A stretch of DNA of 51,888 nucleotides from Oceanospirillum beijerinckii DSM 7166 (GCF_000422425.1 NZ_AULT01000047.1:1-51888), one strand, 5' to 3'. Counted from the stretch's first letter, positions 8,074 through 17,218 are shown. Notes: a model not told the origin generated them from the sequence alone. Made by a program: numbers and translations.

Positions 8074-8277
8074 GGTTATGTCCTTTATCAGGTCTTAAGG
8101 TCTCCCTGAGACAGCTCAAGGGCTGCTCAGCTGGGGAAGCTGAATTGAGCTTTCTACTGAGCTAATAAGCTAATAAGTGAATAAGCAAAGATCGCTCTTA
8201 GCATGCAAAAGCTGTATTCGGGCTTAAACTTTAGTATAGGAAAGTTTGGTAAAAAGCAGAATTTAAGAGCGGCTTAC

Positions 8278-8515
8278 TACGACAGGACGGTATATGGCGG
8301 AAATCTATTAACATTATTCTGTATTTATAATATATAAAATCAATATGTTACATCAAAATAAAAAAGTTCCCTTATAGCTTTCATAATTTAAAAATATGGC
8401 TATTATTTGTGGAGGTGCTCTTGTTTAGGTGTTTTACAGCTCAAGCCTGAACAGGTCTCACAATATGGAGATCTAATGATCCGTGGTCTCGGATACTCGA
8501 AGGTGGAACCAAGAC
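8278..8515 (+). promoter_or_regulatory. AT-rich leader of the cytochrome cluster
   Basis: 238 bp between the IS66 right end and the first cytochrome. The middle (about 8305-8400) is very AT-rich (TATTTATAATATATAAAATC), as expected for a promoter region, but I cannot pick a convincing -35/-10 pair. I looked for FNR (TTGAT-N4-ATCAA) and CRP (TGTGA-N6-TCACA) boxes and saw none. The IS66 end just upstream may have displaced the original regulatory region. Confidence 0.35.
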
Positions 8516-10498
8516 ATGTTTAGTCATTTTACAAAAAAGGCTGCTGTAACGCTTTGTTCTTTATGGATTGTTTTTTTTGTTGCTTTATTTACGTCTGACG
8601 CATCTTATGCTGAGAATGTTAACAGCAGCGATGAAACGCTATTATCCGACAGCAGTGATCTGCTGAGCGATGATGAAGGACTAGATGGAGAGGGATTACT
8701 AGAAGAAGGCGGCAGTCTGCTCGGTGATGACGATGATCTTTTGTCTGGTGATGATCTATCAGGCGATGATTCTGATTCCTTAAGTACGGAAAGCCTGTTT
8801 GATAAACCCGATGTTGAACAAGAGACAGCCCGAATCAGTGAGGCCAATAAAGAGCACCAGCGCTTATTTGAAGAGGTAGCCTATCCTTCAGCATCAACCT
8901 GTGCGACTTGTCATCCAAGGCACTACGATGAGTGGTCGGTTTCACAGCATGCCTATGCGCAATTAAGCCCGCTAATGCTTGCGATGCAAAATACTATTAA
9001 TGTGGTGACCTCTACTGCCAATGGTGATTTTTGTCTGCGTTGTCATGCCCCGGTTGGCTCTGAGTTAAATGAACCTTTGGGGTTATCTAATCTTGATCGC
9101 CACCCGGCATCCCGGGAGGGGATTACCTGCGTGGCATGTCACCGCATCAATAAGAACTTCGGTAAGGTCACTGGCCGTATCTCCCTGGAACCCGGTGATA
9201 TCTTTCAGCCGGTTTATGGCCCGAAAGGTAATGAAGAGCTGGAGAAAACACTGGCTCAACCTGAAAAATTCCGTGTTACCACTCAACCTGATGAACCCGG
9301 TCGGGGCATACACGCTAAGGCGGAACGCTTCTTTGAATTAACCACTCCAGGTTTCTGTGCTACGTGCCATGATGTATTTGCTCCGAATGGACTGCGCATC
9401 GAAGAAGCGTTCAGTGAGTTTAAAAATACACCGGCGGCAAAAGACGGGCGTACCTGTCAGGACTGCCATATGAGCAAGGTGCAGGGTGTGGCCGCTGGTT
9501 TTGATCATGGCCCTGCGGCGATTGTCGGTGATGAAGAGACTACACCGCGTAAACTGACCAATCATTTCTTTGCCGGACCGGATTACTCCATTATTCATCC
9601 AGGTATTTTCCCTCATAACGTTAAAGCGGCCCGTTTTAAAACCATGCGTGAGTGGCTGGAGTTTGACTGGCAGGCTGGCTGGGGTACCGATGCGTTTGAG
9701 GATGCGGTAGCCGATGATTATCCGTTCCCTGATGCCTGGGTGTCCATTGATGATCGTTACGATGCCCGTGCGATTATTGAGAAGCAGCAGGAAAAGCTGA
9801 AGTGGGCTGAAACAAAACGCAGAGAGGTGCTGACAAACGCGTTTGATCTGTCGGATATCCGTATCACGCAATCCGATCAACAGGGTTTGAGCTTTGAGGT
9901 GGACGTTAAAAGTATTTCAGACGGTCACTTAATGCCTAACGGCTTTGACGCTGAACGTATTTTCTTCCTGTTAGTTGAATTAAGAGATGCCAAGGGTGAT
10001 CTGGTGTTTATCTCTGGCGACAGAGACCCAAATGGGGATCTGAGGGATCGTCATTCGAAATATGTTCAGGCCGGTGAGGTGGCGCTGGATGAGCAGCTGT
10101 TTAATCTGCAGTCTAAGTTTATGGTGCGCTTGCAGCACGGTGCTGAGCGTGAGCAGGTGTTGCCATCGCCGGTTTCTGTGTCTGTGGCACCTTATATTCG
10201 CCCTGAAAGCCGACCTTCCAGTCTTTATGGTCGGGCAAAATCGGCCCGTAAACACCGTAAAGGCATTGAGCCCTTTGGCCATCGTACCGCGCGCTATGAA
10301 GTGCCTGCAGAGCAGTTAACAGGTACAGGCCCTTATCAGTTGGATATCAAATTTATCAGTCAGGCTCTGCCCGTCAATCTGGTGACAACCGTTCAGGTGG
10401 CGGGTTTTGATTACAACATGTCTCCAAAACAGGTTGCCGATGAGTTAGTCAAAGGCTCTATGGTAATTCGTGAACGTTCGATTGAGTTGGATCTCTAG
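8516..10498 (+). CDS. Pentaheme c-type cytochrome with acidic segment, exported
   Basis: I start at ATG 8516 (AAGGTGG 11 nt upstream; a good signal peptide ending SYA-EN follows) rather than the upstream in-frame GTG at 8483. The 660-aa product has a signal peptide (1-32), an acidic low-complexity stretch of Asp/Glu/Ser/Leu/Gly (~33-105, e.g. GSLLGDDDDLLSGDD), five CXXCH heme sites (CATCH from residue 129, CLRCH from 173, then CVACH, CATCH, CQDCH) and a C-terminal ~250-aa beta-rich domain (HLMPNGFDAERIFFLLVELR, SGDRDPNGDLRD). It is periplasmic or outer-membrane associated; no lipobox is visible. The acidic stretch resembles the repeats in the 10-heme protein of the same cluster. An electron-transfer role is inferred; the partner may be the beta-barrel encoded 11 bp downstream. 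Confidence 0.88.
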   Translation: MFSHFTKKAAVTLCSLWIVFFVALFTSDASYAENVNSSDETLLSDSSDLLSDDEGLDGEGLLEEGGSLLGDDDDLLSGDDLSGDDSDSLSTESLFDKPDVEQETARISEANKEHQRLFEEVAYPSASTCATCHPRHYDEWSVSQHAYAQLSPLMLAMQNTINVVTSTANGDFCLRCHAPVGSELNEPLGLSNLDRHPASREGITCVACHRINKNFGKVTGRISLEPGDIFQPVYGPKGNEELEKTLAQPEKFRVTTQPDEPGRGIHAKAERFFELTTPGFCATCHDVFAPNGLRIEEAFSEFKNTPAAKDGRTCQDCHMSKVQGVAAGFDHGPAAIVGDEETTPRKLTNHFFAGPDYSIIHPGIFPHNVKAARFKTMREWLEFDWQAGWGTDAFEDAVADDYPFPDAWVSIDDRYDARAIIEKQQEKLKWAETKRREVLTNAFDLSDIRITQSDQQGLSFEVDVKSISDGHLMPNGFDAERIFFLLVELRDAKGDLVFISGDRDPNGDLRDRHSKYVQAGEVALDEQLFNLQSKFMVRLQHGAEREQVLPSPVSVSVAPYIRPESRPSSLYGRAKSARKHRKGIEPFGHRTARYEVPAEQLTGTGPYQLDIKFISQALPVNLVTTVQVAGFDYNMSPKQVADELVKGSMVIRERSIELDL

Positions 10499-10509
10499 GG
10501 AGCGACACC

Positions 10510-11982
10510 ATGATAGTAAGTAAGCGTTCTCTGAAGATGATCCAGGCGGGTGTTCTGGCCCTGGTAGCTGGTGCGTGGGTTTCTGGGCCGCTATTAGCTC
10601 AGGATTCGAAACAGGCTATGGCTCAGAACATGGCTCAGAACCCGGCACAGGAAAAGCCAGCTAAAAAATCAAAAGCGGCTTTAAGTGATCAACCCAAGCC
10701 CATGTTACCTGAATCGGCCATTGGGCCCCGTAATGGACCCTTGATCGAATGGGGCGATCCTTTTCTGGGTACCGGGCGGCTGCATGACCCTCTGGTTTTA
10801 CCCACTGGGGCGGTTTGGAGTCCTTCATTATGGATTTTTGGCAGCTATCGGGCGGCTTTACAAACGGTGGATCATGAGGCCAGGGAAAGTCATGTGGAAG
10901 CGGTACACCGATTAGATCTGACGGCTAACCTTCAGCTCAGTGGTACCGAACGTATTGTTTTAGGGGTAACGCCGTTACATGACGGTGGTGATTTTAGCCG
11001 TTATGTCTTTGAGGGGGCTGCTGATCAGGAGGGTGGACACTCAGCGACAGGGGCTCATGTATCGACGTTCTTTGCAGAGTTTGAAATCGCCGAACTCTTT
11101 CCCGGTATCGATAGAAAAGATCAGTATCCGTTAGATATCGGCTTTGCACTGGGCCGCCAGAAGATCGAGTTTCAGGATACTTTTCTGGTTAATGACACCA
11201 TGGATTCCATTGGTATCGTTAAAAATAACCTGCTGTTATCCGGTATGAGTAATGCGCGTATTACCTTCTTGTACGCGTGGGATGAGATCCACAGAGGAAA
11301 CAATGTGGAGGATGATCACGCCAAACTTTATGGCTTATTCACCAGCTACGATCTGGCGGATACCTCCATTGATGCGGACGTGATCTATGTCGACAGTAGC
11401 GATGATATCGCTGCGAAGCATTATGGTGACAGTATCCATATGGGCATATCTGCGGCACAGCGTATCGGTTTATGGAATACCGAACTACGCTTGCTGGCTT
11501 CTCAGGGCTTAGACACCGACAACGCTGCAGCTAATGATGGTGTAGTGTTGTATCTGGAAACTTCGACCTCTTTCCCTGGGGCTCCTCATATCTTTTATGC
11601 CAATGGTTTTGTTGGTGAGGGCCAGTTTACCTCTGCTTCCAGAGCCAGCACTGCCGGTGGTCCTATGGGGCGCACGGGGCTGCTGTTTTCTTCCGCAAAT
11701 TTAGGGGCCTATGGCGCGCCGTTAAACAATCGTGGCCAGGATGCTATTGGTACTGCTATCGGTTACCAGATGTTTTTTGGTTTAAAGAAACGGCTTACTT
11801 TTGAGATTGGCGGCGTGGCAGACACAGGTAATAACAAAACCGGTGGTTTTGGTTTTGCAACCCGTTATTCCCGAAAGCTCTCCCGCCACTTTATTCTCAA
11901 CTTAGGTGGCTATGTGGTTGAAAACGAGAATAGCAGTGGAACCGGTTATGGCCTGCGCTCTGAGCTGGAAGTGAAGTTCTGA
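10510..11982 (+). CDS. Outer-membrane beta-barrel (porin-like) of the cytochrome cluster
   Basis: A 490-aa protein with a signal peptide (residues 1-31, ALVAGAWVSGPLLAQ), a Pro/Lys/Ala-rich linker, then alternating hydrophobic/polar strands with aromatic girdles, ending in a terminal Phe (LRSELEVKF), the Bam recognition signature of outer-membrane barrels. Its AGGGAG ribosome site overlaps the stop of the pentaheme gene, so the two are translationally coupled. No CXXC or heme motif is present and it is much shorter than MtrB/PioB-type conduit barrels (~700 aa), so it is not an obvious member of those families. In context it may hold or expose a cytochrome at the outer membrane; a plain porin role is the alternative. 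Confidence 0.75.
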   Translation: MIVSKRSLKMIQAGVLALVAGAWVSGPLLAQDSKQAMAQNMAQNPAQEKPAKKSKAALSDQPKPMLPESAIGPRNGPLIEWGDPFLGTGRLHDPLVLPTGAVWSPSLWIFGSYRAALQTVDHEARESHVEAVHRLDLTANLQLSGTERIVLGVTPLHDGGDFSRYVFEGAADQEGGHSATGAHVSTFFAEFEIAELFPGIDRKDQYPLDIGFALGRQKIEFQDTFLVNDTMDSIGIVKNNLLLSGMSNARITFLYAWDEIHRGNNVEDDHAKLYGLFTSYDLADTSIDADVIYVDSSDDIAAKHYGDSIHMGISAAQRIGLWNTELRLLASQGLDTDNAAANDGVVLYLETSTSFPGAPHIFYANGFVGEGQFTSASRASTAGGPMGRTGLLFSSANLGAYGAPLNNRGQDAIGTAIGYQMFFGLKKRLTFEIGGVADTGNNKTGGFGFATRYSRKLSRHFILNLGGYVVENENSSGTGYGLRSELEVKF

Positions 11983-12118
11983 ACCGTATAGCAGAAGCGG
12001 TTTTGCAACCTATGGCAGGAGCACTTTTGAGAGGCATAGCTGGAGCAATAGGCAGAACTGCAGTGATTAAGGCTTTCACCTGGAAGTCAGGTACGACGAG
12101 GCGCTCAGTGGAGGGATC

Positions 12119-13378
12119 ATGGTCCAGGTAATAGAAATCCTAGGAATAACCGCGCTGACACTCGCTATTCTGCAGGGCTTGATGGTATGTACGTCATTCT
12201 GGCGTAAGCGTCGGGAGGAGATAAGCTTATTAAGGCTGAGAGAATCCTACCTGCAGGAAAGCGCAAGCCAGGCTTATCGGCAAGCTCAGCAGGAGATAGA
12301 GCGCCAACAATCCGTTTGGCAGGATTGGCGCAAGTTTGAAATTGATCGCATTGTGACAGAAGCACAGGGGATCAAGTCGTTTTACTTAAAGCCTCATGAT
12401 GGTAAAGAGATACCGACGTTCCTACCGGGGCAGTTTCTGACTTTCAGGCTTAATCTGCCGAGTGGGCAAAGTATTATTCGCTGCTATTCCCTGTCGGATG
12501 CCCCTGAGGTAAAGGATTACTATCGGGTCACCATCAAACAGATTCCTGCCAGCGAAGATAAGCCTGCAGGCCTGGCCTCTTCCTATTTTCATGAATGCTT
12601 ATCTGAAGGGGATATTCTCGATGTTAAACCCCCATCAGGTCAGTTTTATCTGCAAAGAGATCCGCAGCGCCCTGTAGTATTGATTGGCGGCGGTATTGGC
12701 TTAACGCCGGTACTGTCCATGCTGAACTCAATCTGTACTTCGGAACCAGAGCGTGAAACCTGGTTGTTTTATGGCATCAAGAATAAAGATGAGCAGATAG
12801 CGATACAGACTTTGCGCAAGCAGGAGGCGCAGCATAAGAATCTAAGGGTCATTATTTGCCATAGCCAGCCCTTGCAAGGGGGTGTAGAAGGTGAGGATTT
12901 TGATATTGCCGGGCGTATCTCTTTAGCGGTGTTGCAACAGACGCTGCCCTCAAGCAACTACCAGTTCTATATTTGTGGGCCTGATACCATGATGTCAGGC
13001 CTGACCGAACAGCTGTCAAATTGGCAGGTTCCTGAAACCGATGTGTTCTTTGAAGCTTTTGGCCCTTCCAGTGTTAGAACCAGTGTTAAAAAAAGTACAT
13101 CTGCATCAGATCAGGCCCATCAGCAACATAAGGTGACTTTTGCCCGAAGCGGTATTACGGCACAGTGGTCGGGTCAGCAGGATTCACTACTGGAGCTGGC
13201 TGAAGCTGAAGGCTTAACCCTCAATGCGGGTTGCCGGGCGGGGAATTGCGGCACCTGTGTTGTTGCGGTTAAAGAGGGCAATGTGGACTATATCACTGTA
13301 GCCGGTGCCCGCCCTGAACAAGGCAGCTGCCTGGTGTGTGTGTGTAAACCCAAGGGTGATATCGTGCTGGACGCTTAA
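12119..13378 (+). CDS. Membrane-anchored FAD/NAD(P) ferredoxin reductase with C-terminal [2Fe-2S]
   Basis: A 419-aa protein. It has one N-terminal membrane helix (~4-27), then a coiled Gln/Arg-rich linker, an FAD domain (IIRCYSLSDAP), an NAD(P)-binding domain (VVLIGGGIGLTPVLSM; FYICGPDTMM) and a C-terminal plant-type [2Fe-2S] domain (AGCRAGNCGTCVV ... CLVCVC). This order matches flavohemoglobin-like or Vanillate-demethylase-type reductases without their oxygenase. The catalytic part should face the cytoplasm and pass electrons from NAD(P)H to the ferredoxin-like protein encoded at 14546. GGAGG lies 5 nt before the ATG. It is separated from the porin by 136 bp with no visible terminator. Partner and direction are inferred. 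Confidence 0.88.
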   Translation: MVQVIEILGITALTLAILQGLMVCTSFWRKRREEISLLRLRESYLQESASQAYRQAQQEIERQQSVWQDWRKFEIDRIVTEAQGIKSFYLKPHDGKEIPTFLPGQFLTFRLNLPSGQSIIRCYSLSDAPEVKDYYRVTIKQIPASEDKPAGLASSYFHECLSEGDILDVKPPSGQFYLQRDPQRPVVLIGGGIGLTPVLSMLNSICTSEPERETWLFYGIKNKDEQIAIQTLRKQEAQHKNLRVIICHSQPLQGGVEGEDFDIAGRISLAVLQQTLPSSNYQFYICGPDTMMSGLTEQLSNWQVPETDVFFEAFGPSSVRTSVKKSTSASDQAHQQHKVTFARSGITAQWSGQQDSLLELAEAEGLTLNAGCRAGNCGTCVVAVKEGNVDYITVAGARPEQGSCLVCVCKPKGDIVLDA

Positions 13379-13476
13379 CCTGAACTGAAGCACGTTATAT
13401 TCGACCTTTGAGATTAAACAGCCGAACTAAATCCTGAACGATAATATTGTGATAAATCCTATTTGAGCCGAATGCT

Positions 13477-14508
13477 ATGGTGGATAAAAAGATGAAACTG
13501 TCAGAATTTAAAAAAATACTCTGGACGGGCTTAACCCTTTGGCTACTGGGAAGTGCGACTTCTCTGTATGCTGCTCAGCCTGTTGCGCATCATAAAGTGG
13601 TGGGTCCGGACGAGTGTGCTGAATGTCATAAAGCAACCAATAAAATCTGGCAAGGTACACATCACTTCTCGACGTTTACGGAGATGCCACGCTCTCAGGA
13701 AGCCCGTGATATCGCCCAGAAGATGGGCATCAAGCGGATAAAAGCGGACAGCGTTTGTCTGGATTGTCATTTTACGACACAAGAAAAAGCGGGTGTGAAG
13801 CAGGTGGTAGCGGGTATCTCTTGTGAGTCCTGTCACGCACCGGCTGCGGATTGGTTGGAGCGGCATTCAGAATTCAGTGGTAAAAAGAAAGAGCAGGAGA
13901 GTGAACAGGAAGCGGTGGTACGTTGGCAGGATTCGGAAGCCGCAGGCATGATTCGTCCTCATCAACTCTATGCTCTGGCGAAAAACTGCTACTCCTGCCA
14001 TATCACCCCTAATGAGAAGCTTGTTAATACAGGTGGTCACTCAGCAGGTAGCCCGTTCGAGCTGGTTTCCTGGTCCCAAGGGGAAGTACGCCATAACGTT
14101 TGGCACTCTGATGGCAAAGAGAACCCGATTGCTTCACCTGAGCGTCAACGTATGATGTTTATCGTCGGTGCAATGGTGGAGTTGGAAGAGTCTCTGCGGG
14201 CCGTAGCCAATGCTACGCAAAAAGCGGAATATGCGATTACTATGGCGAAACGAGCGAAAATAGCGGCAAAACGTATGGCAAAAATTGGTCAGATGGTTCA
14301 GACGGATGAGACCCAACAGATTATGGCAGTGTTAAAAACGGTCAAGCTGAAACTCAATAATAAGGAGCCATTGGAAAAGGCGGCAGCTGAAGTGGCCGGT
14401 GCAGCACAGCGTTTCTCTGCATCCTATGATGGTTCTGGCTTTGCAGCGGTGGATAGCCTGATTCCTGGCCAGGATAAATATAAGGGAACCCCAGAGCCTT
14501 TGAATTAA
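13477..14508 (+). CDS. Tetraheme cytochrome c554-like protein, periplasmic
   Basis: A 343-aa protein with a signal peptide (residues 1-33, ILWTGLTLWLLGSATSLYA) and four CXXCH sites (CAECH from residue 47, CLDCH, CESCH, CYSCH) spaced like cytochrome c554/c' family proteins, with extra candidate ligands in GTHHFSTF. The C-terminal ~120 residues are heme-free and helical (SPERQRMMFIVGAMVELEES, AKRAKIAAKRMAKIGQMV), a possible docking or membrane-binding helix bundle. The ATG at 13477 is used; ATG 13492 is an alternative that keeps the signal peptide. It sits 98 bp after the reductase and 37 bp before the cNMP/ferredoxin fusion. It is probably a soluble periplasmic electron shuttle; a catalytic role cannot be excluded. 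Confidence 0.87.
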   Translation: MVDKKMKLSEFKKILWTGLTLWLLGSATSLYAAQPVAHHKVVGPDECAECHKATNKIWQGTHHFSTFTEMPRSQEARDIAQKMGIKRIKADSVCLDCHFTTQEKAGVKQVVAGISCESCHAPAADWLERHSEFSGKKKEQESEQEAVVRWQDSEAAGMIRPHQLYALAKNCYSCHITPNEKLVNTGGHSAGSPFELVSWSQGEVRHNVWHSDGKENPIASPERQRMMFIVGAMVELEESLRAVANATQKAEYAITMAKRAKIAAKRMAKIGQMVQTDETQQIMAVLKTVKLKLNNKEPLEKAAAEVAGAAQRFSASYDGSGFAAVDSLIPGQDKYKGTPEPLN

Positions 14509-14545
14509 GGGCGAAGTCAGCGTTTTGATGTGATGAGATCAGATA

Positions 14546-17218
14546 ATGTTTGAGTTAAAGGCAGGACAGCCAGAGCGCTGGCTTCATCCTTACGGACAAG
14601 AACCATTAAGTGATGAGCAGATTGACCGCATTTTGATGTTGCCTCAGTTTGCTCATATTGATGGCAATGCCTTTCCCGATCTGATCTCATTACGGGATAT
14701 TATCCGTTATGATGCGCGTATTGAAACGTATCAGAAGGGAGATATCGTCACCTTACTTGGCGATTACGGCAGTTCCGCTTTCTTTATTCTGGCGGGTTCC
14801 GTACGTGTTTTTATCGATAAGGACACGGACCCTGCTGAGAAACTGCGCCGACCTCACCCTAAGCAATCCCTCTATAGTGCTCTGGCTCAGCTTTGGCGTA
14901 ATGACAAAGAGCCTGAAGTACGTCATCCAGTACAGGATGAGCGCAATCAAAGCGCACTTCAGGTCCACCATCGCCACTCTGGAGAGGCTACCCGGGCCTA
15001 TCTGACAGATATAGAAGAAACGCTAAATAAGGCTAAAACCGTTCCCCTGGGTGAAAACCAGATGTTTGGCGAGATATCCGCTCTGGCGCGTACCCCCAGG
15101 ACGGCTACTATTGTGGCTGAAACGACTCTTCTGCTGGTCGAGATGCGCTGGCAAGGGTTGCGTGAGTTACGTCTGCGCAATCGTCAGTTTAGGGATAATC
15201 TGGATCAGTTATACCGGGAGAGGTCTCTGTTAAATTATTTGCAGCGATCCCCCTATTTTGATCACCTTGACGACAGTGTTCTGCAACAGATCACTCTGGA
15301 AACCCGTTTTGAAACCTATGGGAGCTTTGAGTGGAATGGGATCTTCAGAAAGATCCAGGGGCGCTCTTATCAGGTCAGTCCGGCCAAAAGAAAGGAGCTG
15401 ATTGAAGCTGAACCTGAGATTGTAAAGGAAGGGTGTCCGATTACCGGGTTGATTATTGTACGTCAGGGGTTTGCTCGCATCAGTAAAGCATTGGATGCGG
15501 GGCATTTGACAGTTGATTACTTAACCGCAGATGAAGTTTTTGGTCTGGAGGAGCTACAGGAACAATATCGTACAGGTCAGCCAGCGATTGCCAAAAATAC
15601 CTTGCGCGCGATCGGCTATGTCGACGTATTGCACATCCCTCTTGAGTTGGCATTGACTCATATTGTGCCTTTTTTAACAGAAGGTAAGCTTAGAAAGGGA
15701 GTCTCTGTTTTTAGTCCGCAGACTAGCTCAATTCAAAAGAGCAGTTCTATCCAGCAGAGCCGTTCTATTCAAGAGAGCAGTTCTATTCAAGAGAGCAATC
15801 ATAGTCACCAGGACAGCGTTCATCAAAATAGCCCTAACTGGGCAGAGCATCAGGCGCAAATGAACTTCCTGGTGGACAATCGCATTATCAATGGCACCGC
15901 CGCGATGTTTATCAATACGGATCGCTGTGTGAATTGTGATGAATGCGTCAGTGCCTGTGCCACTAATCATAATGGTAATCCACGTTTTATCCGTCATGGT
16001 TTGTCCCATGATCACTGGTCTATAGCTAATGCCTGCATGCATTGTGTTGATCCGGTGTGCTTGATCGGTTGTCCTACCGGGGCGATTAACCGCAATGCTC
16101 AGTCCGGTCATATCATCATTGAAGACACTCTGTGTATCGGTTGCGGCACCTGTGCCGCTTCCTGTCCCTACGGCAATATCCGCATGGTGGAAGTCCGCAC
16201 ACCAGAGGGTGAGCTGATGCGCCATGCGCAAAGCCATAAACCCGTGAGCAAGGCGACCAAGTGCGATATGTGCATTGGCTCTCCGGCGGGCCCGGCTTGT
16301 GAACAGGCTTGCCCCCATGATGCTTTAAAGCGGGTCAATATGAAGCACCGGAGTACGATTCCATCCCTGGATGAGGGAGAGAGTCGTAAGCGCTGGACCC
16401 GACGCATTACTTTGTCATCACTGGTTATTTTTATACTGATGGTTTATAGCCAGATAGAGGCGTCTTTGAGTGAGGCTTTGATCTCTGAGCAGCTGTTGAG
16501 TGGTTGGTTTTTGGTCAGCACAATAGGGCTGCTGACGTTATTAAGTGTACGTAAAAAACTGTCGGTTTTGCCCCTAATGAAGCGCTCCCTCTGGATGCAG
16601 GCGCATATCTATATAGGTCTGCTGTCGATAGGGGTTTTTGGTTTCCATACTCAGTGGCGGTTACCGACAGGCATGCTGGATACTCTGATCTGGTGTGGTT
16701 TTATTTTTACAACCATCAGTGGAATAGCAGGACTATTTTTATCCCGCTATTTCCCCAAACGTCTGCGGGTGGGGAAGAATCAATCCGCCGAACGTTTGCT
16801 TTTTGAACGCATAAGATTTCTGCGCGCAGAGCTGGAAAAAGAGTTTCATGATGCGAGTATTAAGCTGATCAACAACGTGGCTTCACGGGCCTATCTGGAC
16901 CTTTATCAGGCGGATCTTATTCCCTATTTTTCATCGACTCGAAACTTTTGGTGCCACATTTTTAATATTCGTTATCCCATTCAACGGTACTACAAAAAGC
17001 TGGAGCTGCTTAATCTCTACCTTGATGAAGAGAACTATCAGGATCTTGAACATATTCGAAGACTGATCGAGAAAAAAGACAATCTGGACTTCCAGTATGC
17101 TCTGCAGAAATTGTTGAAAAGCTGGCCTCTTCTGCATATTCCTTTGGCTTTCATGATGCTGGTTTTACCTGTTATTCACGTGGTGGTGGTTTACGCTTTT
17201 TCTAAAGGTGCGGTGTAA
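14546..17218 (+). CDS. Fusion: two cNMP-binding-like domains + 4-cluster ferredoxin + di-b-heme-type membrane domain
   Basis: An 890-aa multidomain protein without signal peptide. (1) A cyclic-nucleotide-binding fold at ~40-215 with an intact phosphate cassette, F174-G175-E176 ... R185-T186-A187. (2) A second, degenerate copy (~233-390, VFGLEELQE without the Arg). (3) A Ser/Ile/Gln repeat linker (SSIQKSSSIQQSRSIQESS). (4) A DmsB/HycB-like ferredoxin from C461 (CVNCDECVSAC, CMHCVDPVCLIGC, CIGCGTCAASC, CDMC...CEQAC), enough cysteines for four [4Fe-4S] clusters. (5) Five membrane helices (~618-885). Helix 3 has H687/H701 and helix 5 H864/H878, each 14 apart, the spacing of bis-His b-heme pairs in ferric reductase/NOX-type proteins. 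Predicted: cytoplasmic Fe-S domain feeding two hemes across the membrane, possibly controlled by cAMP or another ligand. The next gene starts 1 nt after the stop. Confidence 0.87.
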   Translation: MFELKAGQPERWLHPYGQEPLSDEQIDRILMLPQFAHIDGNAFPDLISLRDIIRYDARIETYQKGDIVTLLGDYGSSAFFILAGSVRVFIDKDTDPAEKLRRPHPKQSLYSALAQLWRNDKEPEVRHPVQDERNQSALQVHHRHSGEATRAYLTDIEETLNKAKTVPLGENQMFGEISALARTPRTATIVAETTLLLVEMRWQGLRELRLRNRQFRDNLDQLYRERSLLNYLQRSPYFDHLDDSVLQQITLETRFETYGSFEWNGIFRKIQGRSYQVSPAKRKELIEAEPEIVKEGCPITGLIIVRQGFARISKALDAGHLTVDYLTADEVFGLEELQEQYRTGQPAIAKNTLRAIGYVDVLHIPLELALTHIVPFLTEGKLRKGVSVFSPQTSSIQKSSSIQQSRSIQESSSIQESNHSHQDSVHQNSPNWAEHQAQMNFLVDNRIINGTAAMFINTDRCVNCDECVSACATNHNGNPRFIRHGLSHDHWSIANACMHCVDPVCLIGCPTGAINRNAQSGHIIIEDTLCIGCGTCAASCPYGNIRMVEVRTPEGELMRHAQSHKPVSKATKCDMCIGSPAGPACEQACPHDALKRVNMKHRSTIPSLDEGESRKRWTRRITLSSLVIFILMVYSQIEASLSEALISEQLLSGWFLVSTIGLLTLLSVRKKLSVLPLMKRSLWMQAHIYIGLLSIGVFGFHTQWRLPTGMLDTLIWCGFIFTTISGIAGLFLSRYFPKRLRVGKNQSAERLLFERIRFLRAELEKEFHDASIKLINNVASRAYLDLYQADLIPYFSSTRNFWCHIFNIRYPIQRYYKKLELLNLYLDEENYQDLEHIRRLIEKKDNLDFQYALQKLLKSWPLLHIPLAFMMLVLPVIHVVVVYAFSKGAV

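Larger units (their letters stand above)
5596..8277 (+). mobile_element. IS66-family insertion sequence
   Basis: About 2.68 kb with the three canonical IS66 genes tnpA, tnpB, tnpC plus a 55-aa passenger gene on the opposite strand. The left end begins GTAAGCGCTCATTCTG and the right end, read inward on the minus strand, begins GTAAGCCGCTCTTAAATTCTG; both start with the GTAAGC typical of IS66 inverted repeats and align with small gaps. The 8-bp flanks (TTTGCAAA left, TACGACAG right) differ, so no target duplication is visible. That, with the missing GST half, suggests a flanking deletion. The exact ends are therefore inferred. Confidence 0.75.

Noticed and set aside
8278..8515. FNR or CRP box before the cytochrome cluster.
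   Set aside because: No stretch fits TTGAT-N4-ATCAA or TGTGA-N6-TCACA well enough.
9338..9880. 180-aa frame on the minus strand inside the pentaheme gene.
   Set aside because: It is antisense to well-supported coding sequence, with no ribosome site or domain; typical shadow frame.
15728..16318. 196-aa minus-strand frame opposite the ferredoxin domain.
   Set aside because: Its composition mirrors the Cys/Gly-rich sense strand; the sense protein has clear Fe-S motifs.
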